A stretch of DNA of 64,000 nucleotides from Lysobacter capsici. Lineage in GTDB: Bacteria > Pseudomonadota > Gammaproteobacteria > Xanthomonadales > Xanthomonadaceae. The position numbers were made by a program, and so were the translations under genes. Positions 43,829 through 52,045 of this stretch are shown here, piece by piece (the first letter of the stretch is position 1; each line of letters opens with the position of its first letter). Location: assembly GCF_018732085.1 (NCBI RefSeq), contig NZ_CP076103.1, positions 1,426,001-1,490,000 of the forward strand, in the 5' to 3' direction. The notes under the pieces were generated by a model. It worked only from the letters and a program-made list of their open reading frames with translations. It did not search any database and had not been told where the DNA came from.

Positions 43829-44653
43829 TCAAACCACCCGCCGCGCCTCATCCAGCACCAACGTCCAATCCGCGATTGCCGGCAATTCGGCCAGCGCCTG
43901 CCGACTCACCCGCTCGAACAGGCTCACGAACCGTTCGACCTGCTCGCGCGTCATCGCCTGGCGCAGCGGCCGTCGCGCCTGCATCGCCTGCTCCTGCTGC
44001 CAACGCCAGTCGGCAACGATCTCGAACCCCGGCGGCTGCAGAAACAGCAGCCGGTCCAGGCGCGACCATAGCGCCGGATAGACGTGGGCCAGCGCATGGT
44101 TGCAGTACTCGCGCCATACGCCGTCGCGATCGTGCTCGCGTTCCAGCGCATTGATCGCAGTACGCAAGGCGTCGTCGCTCTGCGCCGGCGTTTTCAGGAA
44201 CCAGCCTTCGAACACGGTCAGGTCGACCGGTCCGACGCGGCGCCAATGCGACGGCGACACGCGCGTATCGCGCAGCTTGTCGAAGCGCGGCAGGCGCGTG
44301 GGCTCGCCTGCACGCAGGCGGTCGAGCACTTCGCAGCCCAAGGCGAGATCGTGGGTGCCCGGCGGTCCGCGCGTGGCCAGCAGGGGATGCACCTTGCGAC
44401 CCAGGCGTCGGCGTTCGCCGCGGCCCAGGTAGAAGTCGTCGATCGACAGCACCGCGGTGGACAGCCCGCGGCTTTGCGCCAACGCCGCTACCTGCTGCGC
44501 CAGCGTCGATTTGCCGCTGCCCTGTAGGCCGCAGATCGCATAGATTCGCGCCTTTGCCGCCAGCGCATCGTCCAGCACCGCGGCGACCAGCCAGGCATCG
44601 AAACCCGCGGCGGCGGGGCCGTTTTCGACGGACGGATGCAGGCGCGGCGACAT
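43829..44653 (-). CDS. P-loop kinase, D-glycerate 3-kinase-like
   Basis: A 274-aa protein; the ATG at 44653 (MSPRLHPSVENGPAAAGFDA) is chosen over an upstream TTG. It has a Walker A motif in YAICGLQGSGKSTLAQ, followed by SIDDFYLGRGERRRLGRKVH, FDKLRDTRVSP and VFEGWF, the pattern of the glycerate kinase/uridine kinase-like fold seen in plant GLYK and bacterial homologues. It probably phosphorylates glycerate or another small metabolite. Only 17 bp separates its start from that of pdxH. Confidence 0.82.
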   Translation of the reverse strand: MSPRLHPSVENGPAAAGFDAWLVAAVLDDALAAKARIYAICGLQGSGKSTLAQQVAALAQSRGLSTAVLSIDDFYLGRGERRRLGRKVHPLLATRGPPGTHDLALGCEVLDRLRAGEPTRLPRFDKLRDTRVSPSHWRRVGPVDLTVFEGWFLKTPAQSDDALRTAINALEREHDRDGVWREYCNHALAHVYPALWSRLDRLLFLQPPGFEIVADWRWQQEQAMQARRPLRQAMTREQVERFVSLFERVSRQALAELPAIADWTLVLDEARRVV

Positions 44654-44670
44654 GCGATCACAATAGCGCA

Positions 44671-45276
44671 ATGACCACGACCCACGATCTTCTCAACGAA
44701 GCCCTCGCCACCTTCGACACCCTGTTCGAAGAAGCCCGCGTCGCCGGCGAGCCCGATCCCACCGCGATGACCGTCGCGACCGCGTCGCTCGACGGCCGAC
44801 CGTCGGCGCGCACCGTGTTGCTCAAGGCCCACGACGCGCGCGGTTTCGTCTTCTACACCCATCTCGACGGGCGCAAGGGCCGCGAATTGCAGGCCAATCC
44901 GCATGCGGCGCTGCTGTTCCACTGGCCGCGCGTGCGGCATGCGGTGCAGGTGCGGATCGAGGGCGCGGTGGAAATCGTCGGCGATGCCGAGGCCGATGCG
45001 TACTTCGCCACCCGCGCGCGCGGCAGCCAGCTCGGCGCCTGGGCGTCGAAGCAATCGGAAACCCTGGACGGCCGCGATACCTTCGAACAACGCCTGGCTC
45101 AGGTCGAGCAGCAGTTCGAAGGCCGCGAGATCCCGCGGCCGCCGCGCTGGACCGGATTGCGCGTGCGTCCCGAGAAGATCGAATTCTGGTACGGCGCCGA
45201 TTTCCGCCTGCACGAGCGCTGGTTGTACGAGGCCGATCGCGCCGGCGAGTGGTCCAAGCGGATGTTGTATCCGTAA
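44671..45276 (+). CDS. pdxH: Pyridoxine/pyridoxamine 5'-phosphate oxidase
   Basis: A 201-aa protein starting MTTTHDLLNEALATFDTLFE. It makes pyridoxal 5'-phosphate with FMN. The features are MTVATASLDGRPSARTVLLK, FYTHLDGRKGRELQANPHAA, VEIVGDAEADAYFATRARGS and the C-terminal WYGADFRLHERWLYE with the ending RMLYP. Length is normal. It is divergent from the P-loop kinase. Confidence 0.97.
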   Translation: MTTTHDLLNEALATFDTLFEEARVAGEPDPTAMTVATASLDGRPSARTVLLKAHDARGFVFYTHLDGRKGRELQANPHAALLFHWPRVRHAVQVRIEGAVEIVGDAEADAYFATRARGSQLGAWASKQSETLDGRDTFEQRLAQVEQQFEGREIPRPPRWTGLRVRPEKIEFWYGADFRLHERWLYEADRAGEWSKRMLYP

Positions 45277-45383
45277 GCGTCAGTCGGCGCGTGCATCGCG
45301 CCAGGGCGTTGGATTTCGTTGCGTGTCCGTTTCCGCGTGAAGCGCGACAGCGCTACAGAAGCGTCGCTTGAGCGCGTGCGCAG

Positions 45384-45809
45384 TCAGCGTTCGCGCTTGT
45401 ACCAGAACGCATCGGCGATGCGCGCCATGCCGGCGCGTTCGTAGAACCCCACCGCCTCGGGCACCGACGCCAGGATCAGGCTCACGCTCGGGCCGAGCTG
45501 GCGGCGGGTTTCGTCGAGCAATCCCTTGCCGATGCCCAGGCCCTGCGCCGACGGCGACACGGCGAGTTCGGACAGATAGCACGACCACGAGAAATCGGTG
45601 AAGCACCGGGCCACGCCGATCAGCTCGCCGTGCGCGTGCTCGCGGCGCGCGGTGACGATCAGGTTGGCGTGGTCGAGCATGGTCTGCAGGCGCGGCGCAT
45701 CGTCGACGGGGCGGATCGCGCCGAGGCCGGAGTCGATCAGCACGCGGCGGAAATCGGCGACGTCGATCGTGGGTTCGCGGGCGTAGACGATGGCGGGCGA
45801 TGGGCTCAT
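45384..45809 (-). CDS. GNAT family acetyltransferase
   Basis: A 141-aa protein starting MSPSPAIVYAREPTIDVADF. The GNAT core is ELAVSPSAQGLGIGKGLLDE (acetyl-CoA pyrophosphate loop QGLGIGKGL), then ILASVPEAVGFYERAGM and the C-terminal FWYKRER. The substrate is unknown. It is convergent with pdxH. Confidence 0.88.
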   Translation of the reverse strand: MSPSPAIVYAREPTIDVADFRRVLIDSGLGAIRPVDDAPRLQTMLDHANLIVTARREHAHGELIGVARCFTDFSWSCYLSELAVSPSAQGLGIGKGLLDETRRQLGPSVSLILASVPEAVGFYERAGMARIADAFWYKRER

Positions 45810-45863
45810 GCGCGGCAAGATCGCATCGTGGCGTGGGGCGCACAACTGATGTTCGTCATGCTT

Positions 45864-45912
45864 GGGATTCGGGATTCGGGAATCGGGAATCGGGAATCGG
45901 GAATCGGGAATT
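45864..45912. repeat. Heptamer tract (GGGAATC/GGGATTC)n
   Basis: About seven copies of a 7-nt unit, GGGATTC changing to GGGAATC. It is the inverse-complement relative of the tract at 41.0 kb and lies near palindromic element copy 4. Confidence 0.8.
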
Positions 45913-45998
45913 GCGGGTTGCGAGTTTGGAGTCGGGATTTGTGATTGGGCTTGGAATTCGCGCTGAGCTGCGAATCATCCAACTTCCCACCTAGGCTG

Positions 45999-46132
45999 CG
46001 AGGTCTTTTGTGGGAGGGGGCTTCAGCCCCGATGCTCTCGGCTCAGATCGCCGAATTCACCAGCAAGTAATAAGCATCATCGCTGCTGAGCGAAAAGCAT
46101 CGGGGCTGAAGCCCCTCCCACAAAAGACCTCG
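45999..46132. repeat. Palindromic intergenic element, copy 4 of 5
   Basis: Left arm CGAGGTCTTTTGTGGGAGGG, right arm CCCCTCCCACAAAAGACCTCG reversed, with a longer centre (about 50-60 nt). Sub-arms CGGGGCTGAAGCCCC are present on the right side. It lies between two leftward genes. Confidence 0.85.
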
Positions 46133-46203
46133 AAGACCTCTCGAGGTTGAGGCATTGCCGGCTGGCAAGCGGCAACGACGCGGCGAACACAGATCGCTGT
46201 CTG

Positions 46204-47001
46204 TCAACCCGCCCGCCGCTTCGCCCACCCCTGAATCACCTCACCCAACGCATCCAACCCCGCTGTCAGCGCCGCAGGGCCGGGCTGCAGGATGATCGGC
46301 GACTTGATCTCGTGCAGTTCGCCGTCGCGCACCGCCGGCACCTCGCTCCAGCCTTCGCGCGCTACCACCTGCTCGGGACGGAATTTCTTGCCGCACCAGC
46401 TGCCCAGGATCAACTCCGGCGCACGGCGCACCACTTCCAGCGGATCGGCCAGGATGCGGTCGCGCGCCAGCGACATCGCCGCATGCTCGGGGAACACGTC
46501 GTCGCCGCCGGCGATGCCGATCAGTTCCGACACCCAGCGGATGCCGGTGATCTGCGGCGTATCCCATTCCTCGAAATACACTTTCGGCCGGCGTGGCAGC
46601 GCGGCGGCGCGTTCGCGCGCGTCGGCGATGCGCTGTTCCAGTTGCGCGACCAGCGCGCCGGCACGGTCGCCCGCGCCGACCAGCGCGCCGAGCCGGTGCA
46701 CATAATCGAGGATGCCTTCGACGCTGCGGTGATTGCTGATCCACACCTCGATGCCGTGCTTGATCAGCGCGCTTGCGATGTCGGCCTGGATATCGGAAAA
46801 CCCGATCACGAAATCCGGGCGCAGCTTGAGGATCTCGCCGATCTTGGCGCTGGTGAAGGCGCTGACCTTGGGTTTCTCCTTGCGCGCGATCGCCGGGCGC
46901 ACGGTGAAACCGCTGATGCCGACGATGCGGTCCTGCTCGCCGAGCAGGTACAGGGTTTCGGTGGGTTCCTCGGTGAGGCAGACGATGCGTTGCGGGCCCA
47001 T
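46204..47001 (-). CDS. Cobalamin-binding/BtuF-like substrate-binding fold protein without signal peptide
   Basis: A 265-aa protein starting MGPQRIVCLTEEPTETLYLL. It matches BtuF-type binding proteins (SFTVRPAIARKEKPKVS-type region, KPKVSAFTSAKIGEILKLRP, DFVIGFSDIQADIASALIKH and a C-terminal PAVRDGELHEIKSPIILQPG). No export signal is visible at this start, so it may be cytosolic or the start may lie further upstream in the frame (to 47118), although that part reads poorly. No transporter genes are nearby. Confidence 0.8.
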   Translation of the reverse strand: MGPQRIVCLTEEPTETLYLLGEQDRIVGISGFTVRPAIARKEKPKVSAFTSAKIGEILKLRPDFVIGFSDIQADIASALIKHGIEVWISNHRSVEGILDYVHRLGALVGAGDRAGALVAQLEQRIADARERAAALPRRPKVYFEEWDTPQITGIRWVSELIGIAGGDDVFPEHAAMSLARDRILADPLEVVRRAPELILGSWCGKKFRPEQVVAREGWSEVPAVRDGELHEIKSPIILQPGPAALTAGLDALGEVIQGWAKRRAG

Positions 47002-47289
47002 GCGGCCTTTGCGGTGAGGAAGGAAGCGCGATTGTCGGTCAGCGGGGGATTTGGCGCGAGGTTGCGTGCTGGGTTGCGGCGCCCTGCTGCGAGACCGCCA
47101 AACGGCGCGGCCGCGCAATTTGGCTGCACCGCAACAATAAACCCGCCAAAATGCCCCGGCGTTCAGCCCAATCCCGCCCGTTCATCACAATTCACCCCCG
47201 TATGGTGCGCTGCGGCGTGCCAGAACCATACCCATTCGTACAGTCGGCCCGTCAGCACCGCTGACGTCCACACACGATCGGGAGGGATC

Positions 47290-48234
47290 ATGTCGCGACT
47301 CCGTTTAGGCCGCCTGCTCGGCGCGCCGTTGCTTTTGCTCGGCCTGCTGTTGGCCGCCGCGTTTCCGGCCGCGGCCGACGACTACACCAAGACCCGCTAC
47401 CCGGTGGTGCTGGTGCATGGCCTGTTCGGTTTCGATTCCATCGCCGGGGTCTACGGCTACTGGTTCGGCATTCCGCAGGCGCTGACGTCCGGCGGCGCCA
47501 AGGTGCATGTCGCCCAGGTCACCGCGGCCCAGTCCAACGAAGTGCGCGGCGAGGAGCTGATCGATCAGCTCGAAACCCTGCAGGCCCTGCACGGCTACAC
47601 CAAGTTCAACCTGATCGGCCACAGCCAGGGCGGCCCGACCGCGCGCTACGTCGCGGCGGTGCGTCCGGACCTGGTCGCGTCGATGACCTCGATCGGCTCG
47701 CCGCACGCCGGCAGCAAGGTCGCCGATTTCGTCGGCACCGCCTTGCCCGAAGGCTCGCCCTTGCGTCCGCTGGTGGCGTCGTTCGTCAACGCTTTCGCCG
47801 ATTTGATCGGACTGGTGTCGGGCAGCAACACGCCGCAGGATTCGCTGGCCGCGCTCAAGGCGCTCGACAGCGCCGGCTCGGCGCGGTTCAACGCGCGCTA
47901 TCCGCAAGGCAAGCCGAGCACCGCCTGCGGCGCGGGCGCGGCCAAGGTCAACGGCATCGGCTATTACTCGATGGGCGGCACCTCGCGTTCGACCAACGTG
48001 TTCGACGGATCGGACGTGGCGATGGTCGCCGGCGGCCTGTTGTTCGGCGGCGAAGCCAACGACGGCCTGGTCGGCCGCTGCTCCTCGCATTGGGGCCAGG
48101 TGCTGCGCGACGACTACGACTGGAATCACCTCGACGAGGTCAACCAGATCGCCGGTCTGCGCGGGGTGTTCAGTTCCAGCCCGACCAGCGTCTACCGCGC
48201 TCACCTCAACCGCCTCAAGAACGCCGGTCTGTAG
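47290..48234 (+). CDS. Secreted triacylglycerol lipase, family I
   Basis: A 314-aa protein starting MSRLRLGRLLGAPLLLLGLL with a signal peptide ending near FPAAAD; GGAGGG ribosome site. The oxyanion strand is YPVVLVHGLFGFDS, the nucleophile elbow is LIGHSQGGPT, and the C-terminal part with DGLVGRCSSHWGQVL and DWNHLDEVNQ carries the likely Asp/His residues and calcium site of the Pseudomonas/Burkholderia-type (I.1/I.2) lipases. These enzymes need a membrane foldase, encoded directly downstream. Confidence 0.94.
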   Translation: MSRLRLGRLLGAPLLLLGLLLAAAFPAAADDYTKTRYPVVLVHGLFGFDSIAGVYGYWFGIPQALTSGGAKVHVAQVTAAQSNEVRGEELIDQLETLQALHGYTKFNLIGHSQGGPTARYVAAVRPDLVASMTSIGSPHAGSKVADFVGTALPEGSPLRPLVASFVNAFADLIGLVSGSNTPQDSLAALKALDSAGSARFNARYPQGKPSTACGAGAAKVNGIGYYSMGGTSRSTNVFDGSDVAMVAGGLLFGGEANDGLVGRCSSHWGQVLRDDYDWNHLDEVNQIAGLRGVFSSSPTSVYRAHLNRLKNAGL

Positions 48235-48237
48235 TCG

Positions 48238-49257
48238 ATGCGGCCGAAGGCGATCACGATCGCGGCGGGCCTCGCGCTCGCCGCGGTCGTTGTGGCGGGC
48301 TGGTGGGGCTCGTCTCCGTGGCTGGGTTCGAAGCCGCTGGTCAGCGAAGTGGATGCCGGCCCGGTCGGCGAGTCCGACGACTCCGCTTCGCAGGACGAGC
48401 GCTCGGAGATTGCATCGGCGCCCGCGTCCTCGTCCAGCGACTCGCTGCGCGATACCGAAGTCGATGGCGCGCTGAGTCTGGACGCCCGCGGCCAGCCCGT
48501 GCCCGATCGCGAACTGCGCCGCTTGTTCGATTATTTCCTGGCGCGCAGCGGCGAACAGTCGCCTGAGGCGATCCGGTCGGCCTTGCTTGGCCATTTGCAG
48601 GGCCATTCGCCGGCGCTGGGATTGCGATCTGAAGCGCTGGCGACGGTGTTGGCGTGGTTCGATGCCTACGTCGCGCTGGAGCGCGATTCGGTCGCCATCG
48701 CCCAACGCGAAACCGAGCCGGCGGCGGCGATGGCGCGGGTGCGCGCGCTGCGTCGCGAACGACTGGGCCAGGCGCTCGCGGACAGTTGGTACGCGCAAGA
48801 AGAACGCGATTACGACCGCGCCGATGCGCGGCGCAAGCTATGGGCCGATCGCAGTCTCGACCCGGCCGAGCGCGCGCGCCGTCTGGCCGAACTCGATGCC
48901 GATCTGGACCCGCAGCAGCGCGAACTGCAGGCGCGCAGCGCGCAGCTCGACGTGGCGATGCAGCAAAGCCGCGAGTTCGAACGCAATCGCACCGACGCGG
49001 GCACGCGCTTCGCGCAGCGCGAAGCGCTGTACGGCCACGATGCCGCGCAACGCCTGGCCGAGCTCGATCAACGCAAGGCGCAGTGGAACGACCGCGTGCG
49101 CAGCTACGCCGCGCAGCGCCAGCGGGTGCTGGCCGATGTCGACCTCAGCGATGCACAGCGTCAGCAGCGCTTGTCCGGGCTGATGCAGGGATTCGATCCG
49201 AACGAACGTCGGCGGGTGGATGCGTTGACCCGCAACGGGATGTTGCCGGGGCAATAG
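48238..49257 (+). CDS. lifO: Lipase-specific foldase (steric chaperone)
   Basis: A 339-aa protein starting MRPKAITIAAGLALAAVVVA, with one N-terminal membrane anchor. A Ser/Asp/Glu-rich variable linker (residues about 45-75) leads to the foldase motif RRLFDYFLARSGEQ, the RxxFDYxLSxxGE family signature. The rest is long alpha helices with many Arg/Gln/Glu. It folds the lipase encoded 3 bp upstream in the periplasm before type II secretion. Also named lipB or lif. Confidence 0.94.
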   Translation: MRPKAITIAAGLALAAVVVAGWWGSSPWLGSKPLVSEVDAGPVGESDDSASQDERSEIASAPASSSSDSLRDTEVDGALSLDARGQPVPDRELRRLFDYFLARSGEQSPEAIRSALLGHLQGHSPALGLRSEALATVLAWFDAYVALERDSVAIAQRETEPAAAMARVRALRRERLGQALADSWYAQEERDYDRADARRKLWADRSLDPAERARRLAELDADLDPQQRELQARSAQLDVAMQQSREFERNRTDAGTRFAQREALYGHDAAQRLAELDQRKAQWNDRVRSYAAQRQRVLADVDLSDAQRQQRLSGLMQGFDPNERRRVDALTRNGMLPGQ

Positions 49258-49359
49258 GTTGCGCGATCGGTTTCGAGGGTGATGTTTTGACGGGGCGTTG
49301 CCAAGACGCAGGTCACGCGCCTACATCGCTTGCCGGGGCTTGCGCCGTTGACGAAATAG

Positions 49360-49424
49360 CGCGGTCGCGGCTTGCGCCGCTCCTACAGGTAGTCCATGTA
49401 GGAGCGGCGCAAGCCGCGACCGCG
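49360..49424. repeat. REP hairpin, perfect 28-nt arms
   Basis: Arms at 49360-49387 and 49397-49424 are perfect reverse complements (beginning CGCGGTCGCGGCTTGCGCCG) with a 9-nt loop. The half-motif GTAGGAGCGGCGCAAGCCGC is a typical Xanthomonadaceae/Pseudomonas REP. It lies between the convergent lifO and DUF4426 genes and may serve as a terminator. Confidence 0.9.
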
Positions 49425-49506
49425 AAACCACACATGCGTCGATGCCATCAGATCGCAGCGGCGGCTCAGAAAATAACGCCTGTCCAAGCCGCGACGCGAT
49501 GCAACT

Positions 49507-49980
49507 TCAGAAAAAATCGCGATTGAACTTCAACACATGCCGCTTGCCGTCCTCTCCCACCACCGCCACCTCGAAGCGCAGCGTATCGGGCGGCGACACC
49601 GTCGCCACGCCGACGTAGTCGAGCAGTTCGCCATCGCGCATTTCGCGCACGGCCAGTTCCTGCTTGCGGCCGAGCAGATCGCCAACGCCGATCGTGACCT
49701 TGGCCGGCAACGAGACCGAGGTCGCGTCGTCGCCCTTGCGCAGCGACACCACCACCAGCACGGTGCGCGCGTCGTGGGCGGCGCCGTAACGCTGGGCGAT
49801 GGCCGGCGATAACTGCCCGGTCTGGATCGCGCTGGCGCGGATGCTGACATCGCCCGCGCGCACCACTTCCTCGCTGCGCGCGGCGTTGCTGTCGGGTTGC
49901 CGGGCCGAAGGCTCGCGTCCGCAACCGGCGAGCAAAGTCAATACGCATGCAGCCATGAAATAGCGGCCGGGGCGGTTCAT
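49507..49980 (-). CDS. DUF4426 lipoprotein
   Basis: A 157-aa protein starting MNRPGRYFMAACVLTLLAGC; the lipobox LLAGC gives a lipid-attached Cys20. The mature region (VSIRASAIQTGQLSPAIAQR, VVVSLRKGDD, VAVVGEDGKRHVLKFNRDFF) is typical of DUF4426, a small envelope protein found next to proC. The ATG overlaps the proC stop (49977-49980). Function unknown. Confidence 0.85.
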   Translation of the reverse strand: MNRPGRYFMAACVLTLLAGCGREPSARQPDSNAARSEEVVRAGDVSIRASAIQTGQLSPAIAQRYGAAHDARTVLVVVSLRKGDDATSVSLPAKVTIGVGDLLGRKQELAVREMRDGELLDYVGVATVSPPDTLRFEVAVVGEDGKRHVLKFNRDFF

Positions 49981-50813
49981 TCGTTGGCCGCCGACAGTTC
50001 GCGTCCGCGCCGGGTCGCCGCGGCGATGGCGCGATCGACCAGATCGCGAAAGCCGCCGGCTTCGAAGGTCTCGATCGCGGCCTGGGTGGTGCCGCCGGGC
50101 GAGGTCACGCGTGCGCGCAAGACCTCGGCGGGTTCTTCGCTCTGGGTCAGCATGGTGGCCGCGCCGAGCAGGGTCTGCTGCACCAGCGCGCGCGCCGCGT
50201 CGGTCGACAGTCCTTGCACCTGACCCGCCTGCTGCATCGCTTCGGCGAGCAGGAACACGTAGGCCGGGCCGCTGCCGGACACCGCGGTGACCGCGTCCAT
50301 CTGCGCTTCCTCATCGATGCGCACGGTCGGTCCGACTGCGTCGAGCAGACCCGCGGCCTGCGCGAATCGCGGCACGGCGGCGGCATTGGCGTACAGGCCG
50401 GTGATGCCTACGCCGAGCAGGGCCGGCGTGTTCGGCATCGCCCGCACCACCGCGACCTCGCCGCCGAGCCAGCGATCAAGCTGGCTGGCAGTGATGCCGG
50501 CGGCGATCGAGATCGCCAGCGGCCGCTGCGCGCGCGCCTGTTCGGCCAGGGACGCGCATACTTCGCGCATCACCTGCGGCTTGACCGCCAGCAACCACAC
50601 CGACGCACCTTCGGCCGCGGCCTGGGCGTTGTCGAAACAGGCCACGCCGAAATCGCGCTGCAGCGCCTCGCGCAAGGCCGCGACCGGCTCGGCCACGCGG
50701 ATGTCGCCCGCCGCGACGCCGCGCGCGACCAGGCCGCCGATCAGGCTGCGCGCCATGTTGCCGCCGCCGATGAAGGCGACCGGGCCGGAGGGAAGGGCAG
50801 AGGGTTCGGACAT
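49977..50813 (-). CDS. proC: Pyrroline-5-carboxylate reductase
   Basis: A 278-aa protein starting MSEPSALPSGPVAFIGGGNM. It has the NAD(P)-binding VAFIGGGNMARSLIGGL motif, VWLLAVKPQ, VVRAMPNTPALLGVGITGLY and the C-terminal AVSGSGPAYVFLLAEAMQQA and VTSPGGTTQAAIETFEAGGF. It performs the last step of proline synthesis. First of the proC-DUF4426 pair; yggS lies upstream on the same strand beyond the repeat element. Confidence 0.96.
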   Translation of the reverse strand: MSEPSALPSGPVAFIGGGNMARSLIGGLVARGVAAGDIRVAEPVAALREALQRDFGVACFDNAQAAAEGASVWLLAVKPQVMREVCASLAEQARAQRPLAISIAAGITASQLDRWLGGEVAVVRAMPNTPALLGVGITGLYANAAAVPRFAQAAGLLDAVGPTVRIDEEAQMDAVTAVSGSGPAYVFLLAEAMQQAGQVQGLSTDAARALVQQTLLGAATMLTQSEEPAEVLRARVTSPGGTTQAAIETFEAGGFRDLVDRAIAAATRRGRELSAANE

Positions 50814-50993
50814 GAGCGACCACGCGGTTGAAGAATCCGGCTCAGGATAACAACCGCGGTGGCGCTATGCCGCCGGCTTTGTTTGCCATCGCCGGCGGTC
50901 GGCGTCGCTCCGTGCATGTCACGGCGAAGGCCGCGGTGCGGGCAATCGCAAGCGCATCGGAGCGAGGTCGATATACCGAGCAGGCATGGGCAA

Positions 50994-51107
50994 CGAGGTT
51001 TTTTGTGGGAGGGGCTATTTGCCCCGACACTCGAAGCGACACGTCCTCACGCGGATACGCGGCGACCGGAGACAGTCGGGCCAATAGCCCCTCCCACAGA
51101 GACTTCG
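50994..51107. repeat. Palindromic intergenic element, copy 5 of 5, plus heptamer tract
   Basis: The left arm starts CGAGGTTTTTTGTGGGAGGG and the right arm ends CCCCTCCCACAGAGACTTCG; internal CTATTTGCCCC and GGGCCAATAGCCCC show divergence from the consensus. A tract of CCCCAATC/CCCGAATC units follows at 51135-51170, reaching into the yggS stop. It lies in a 355-bp gap (50814-51168) without any gene. Confidence 0.8.
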
Positions 51108-51168
51108 CGATTAAGCGCGCGCCCCAACCCAAAACCCCAATCCCCAATCCCGAATCCCGAATCCCGAA

Positions 51169-51870
51169 TCACCCCGCCGCCCGGACCCGAGCCCCGAACA
51201 ACGCCGTCCCGATCCGCACCATCGTCGCGCCCTCGGCGATGGCGATCGCATAGTCGTCGCTCATGCCCATCGATAAGGTGTCCACCGCCGCGCCGTGCTG
51301 TGCGGCCAGCGCATCGAACAAGACTTTGGCCTCGGCGAACGCCGGCCGCCGCAGCGCCGGGTCGTCGTGCGGGGTCGGGATCACCATCAGCCCGCGCAGG
51401 CGCAAGCGCGGTTCGGCCGCGATCGATGCCGCCAGGGCCGGGACATCCTCCGGCCGGCAGCCGTGCTTGCTGGCCTCGTCGTCGATATTGACCTGGATCA
51501 GCACGTTCAACGCCGCCGCCCGCGGATCGCGGTGGCGGGCCAGGGCGGTCACCAGCTTGACCCGGTCGACGGTCTGCACCCAATCGAACAGCGCCGCCGC
51601 CTGCGCGGCCTTGTTCGATTGCAGATGACCGATCAGGTGCCACTCCAGTGCCAGACCGGCTGCGGCGGTGCCGGCCATCGCCGCATGCTTGGCCACGGCC
51701 TCCTGGACGTAGTTCTCGCCGAACGCCGTTTGCCCCATCAAGGCCAGATTCGCGACCGCGGTCTCACCTTGGGTCTTACTGACCGCAAGCAATCGAGGAA
51801 CCGGCCCGCCGGCGTCATACGCCGCGCGCTGCAACTGATGCAAGATATCGTGCAAGACGTGCTCGGGCAC
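51169..51870 (-). CDS. yggS: Pyridoxal phosphate homeostasis protein YggS
   Basis: A 233-aa protein starting at GTG (VPEHVLHDILHQLQRAAYDA) with AGGA upstream. PLP-binding Lys is in RLLAVSKTQG; other features are GENYVQEAVAKH, EWHLIGHLQSNKA, VLIQVNIDDEASKHGC and TLSMGMSDDYAIAIAEGATM. It keeps free PLP and related amino-acid pools in balance. Placed divergently from pilT, the usual gammaproteobacterial order. Confidence 0.95.
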   Translation of the reverse strand: MPEHVLHDILHQLQRAAYDAGGPVPRLLAVSKTQGETAVANLALMGQTAFGENYVQEAVAKHAAMAGTAAAGLALEWHLIGHLQSNKAAQAAALFDWVQTVDRVKLVTALARHRDPRAAALNVLIQVNIDDEASKHGCRPEDVPALAASIAAEPRLRLRGLMVIPTPHDDPALRRPAFAEAKVLFDALAAQHGAAVDTLSMGMSDDYAIAIAEGATMVRIGTALFGARVRAAG

Positions 51871-52045
51871 GAGGGGAATCCTGTGATGAGGGGGCTGGAT
51901 CGGCCGTGCCGTTCGGGGGCTATACTGCCTCTTGGGGGTGGTTTGGTTCCAGCTTAGAGTTGCATCTGACCACAAAGCGGCTGGGCCCAATGTGGCTGGC
52001 TTTAACGGACCCGGCTGACGGGTCCCTGCAGTGCGGGGAGCACGC
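51871..52045. promoter_or_regulatory. Divergent yggS/pilT promoter region
   Basis: A 175-bp spacer between divergent starts. TATACT at 51921-51926 is a candidate -10 element for the rightward pilT promoter, and GGGGAG at 52036-52041 is the pilT ribosome site. No further operator is clear. Confidence 0.4.

Larger units (their letters stand above)
45810..46203. other. Gene-free region with repeats
   Basis: 394 bp containing a heptamer tract and a long palindrome (annotated separately); no gene seen. Confidence 0.75.
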
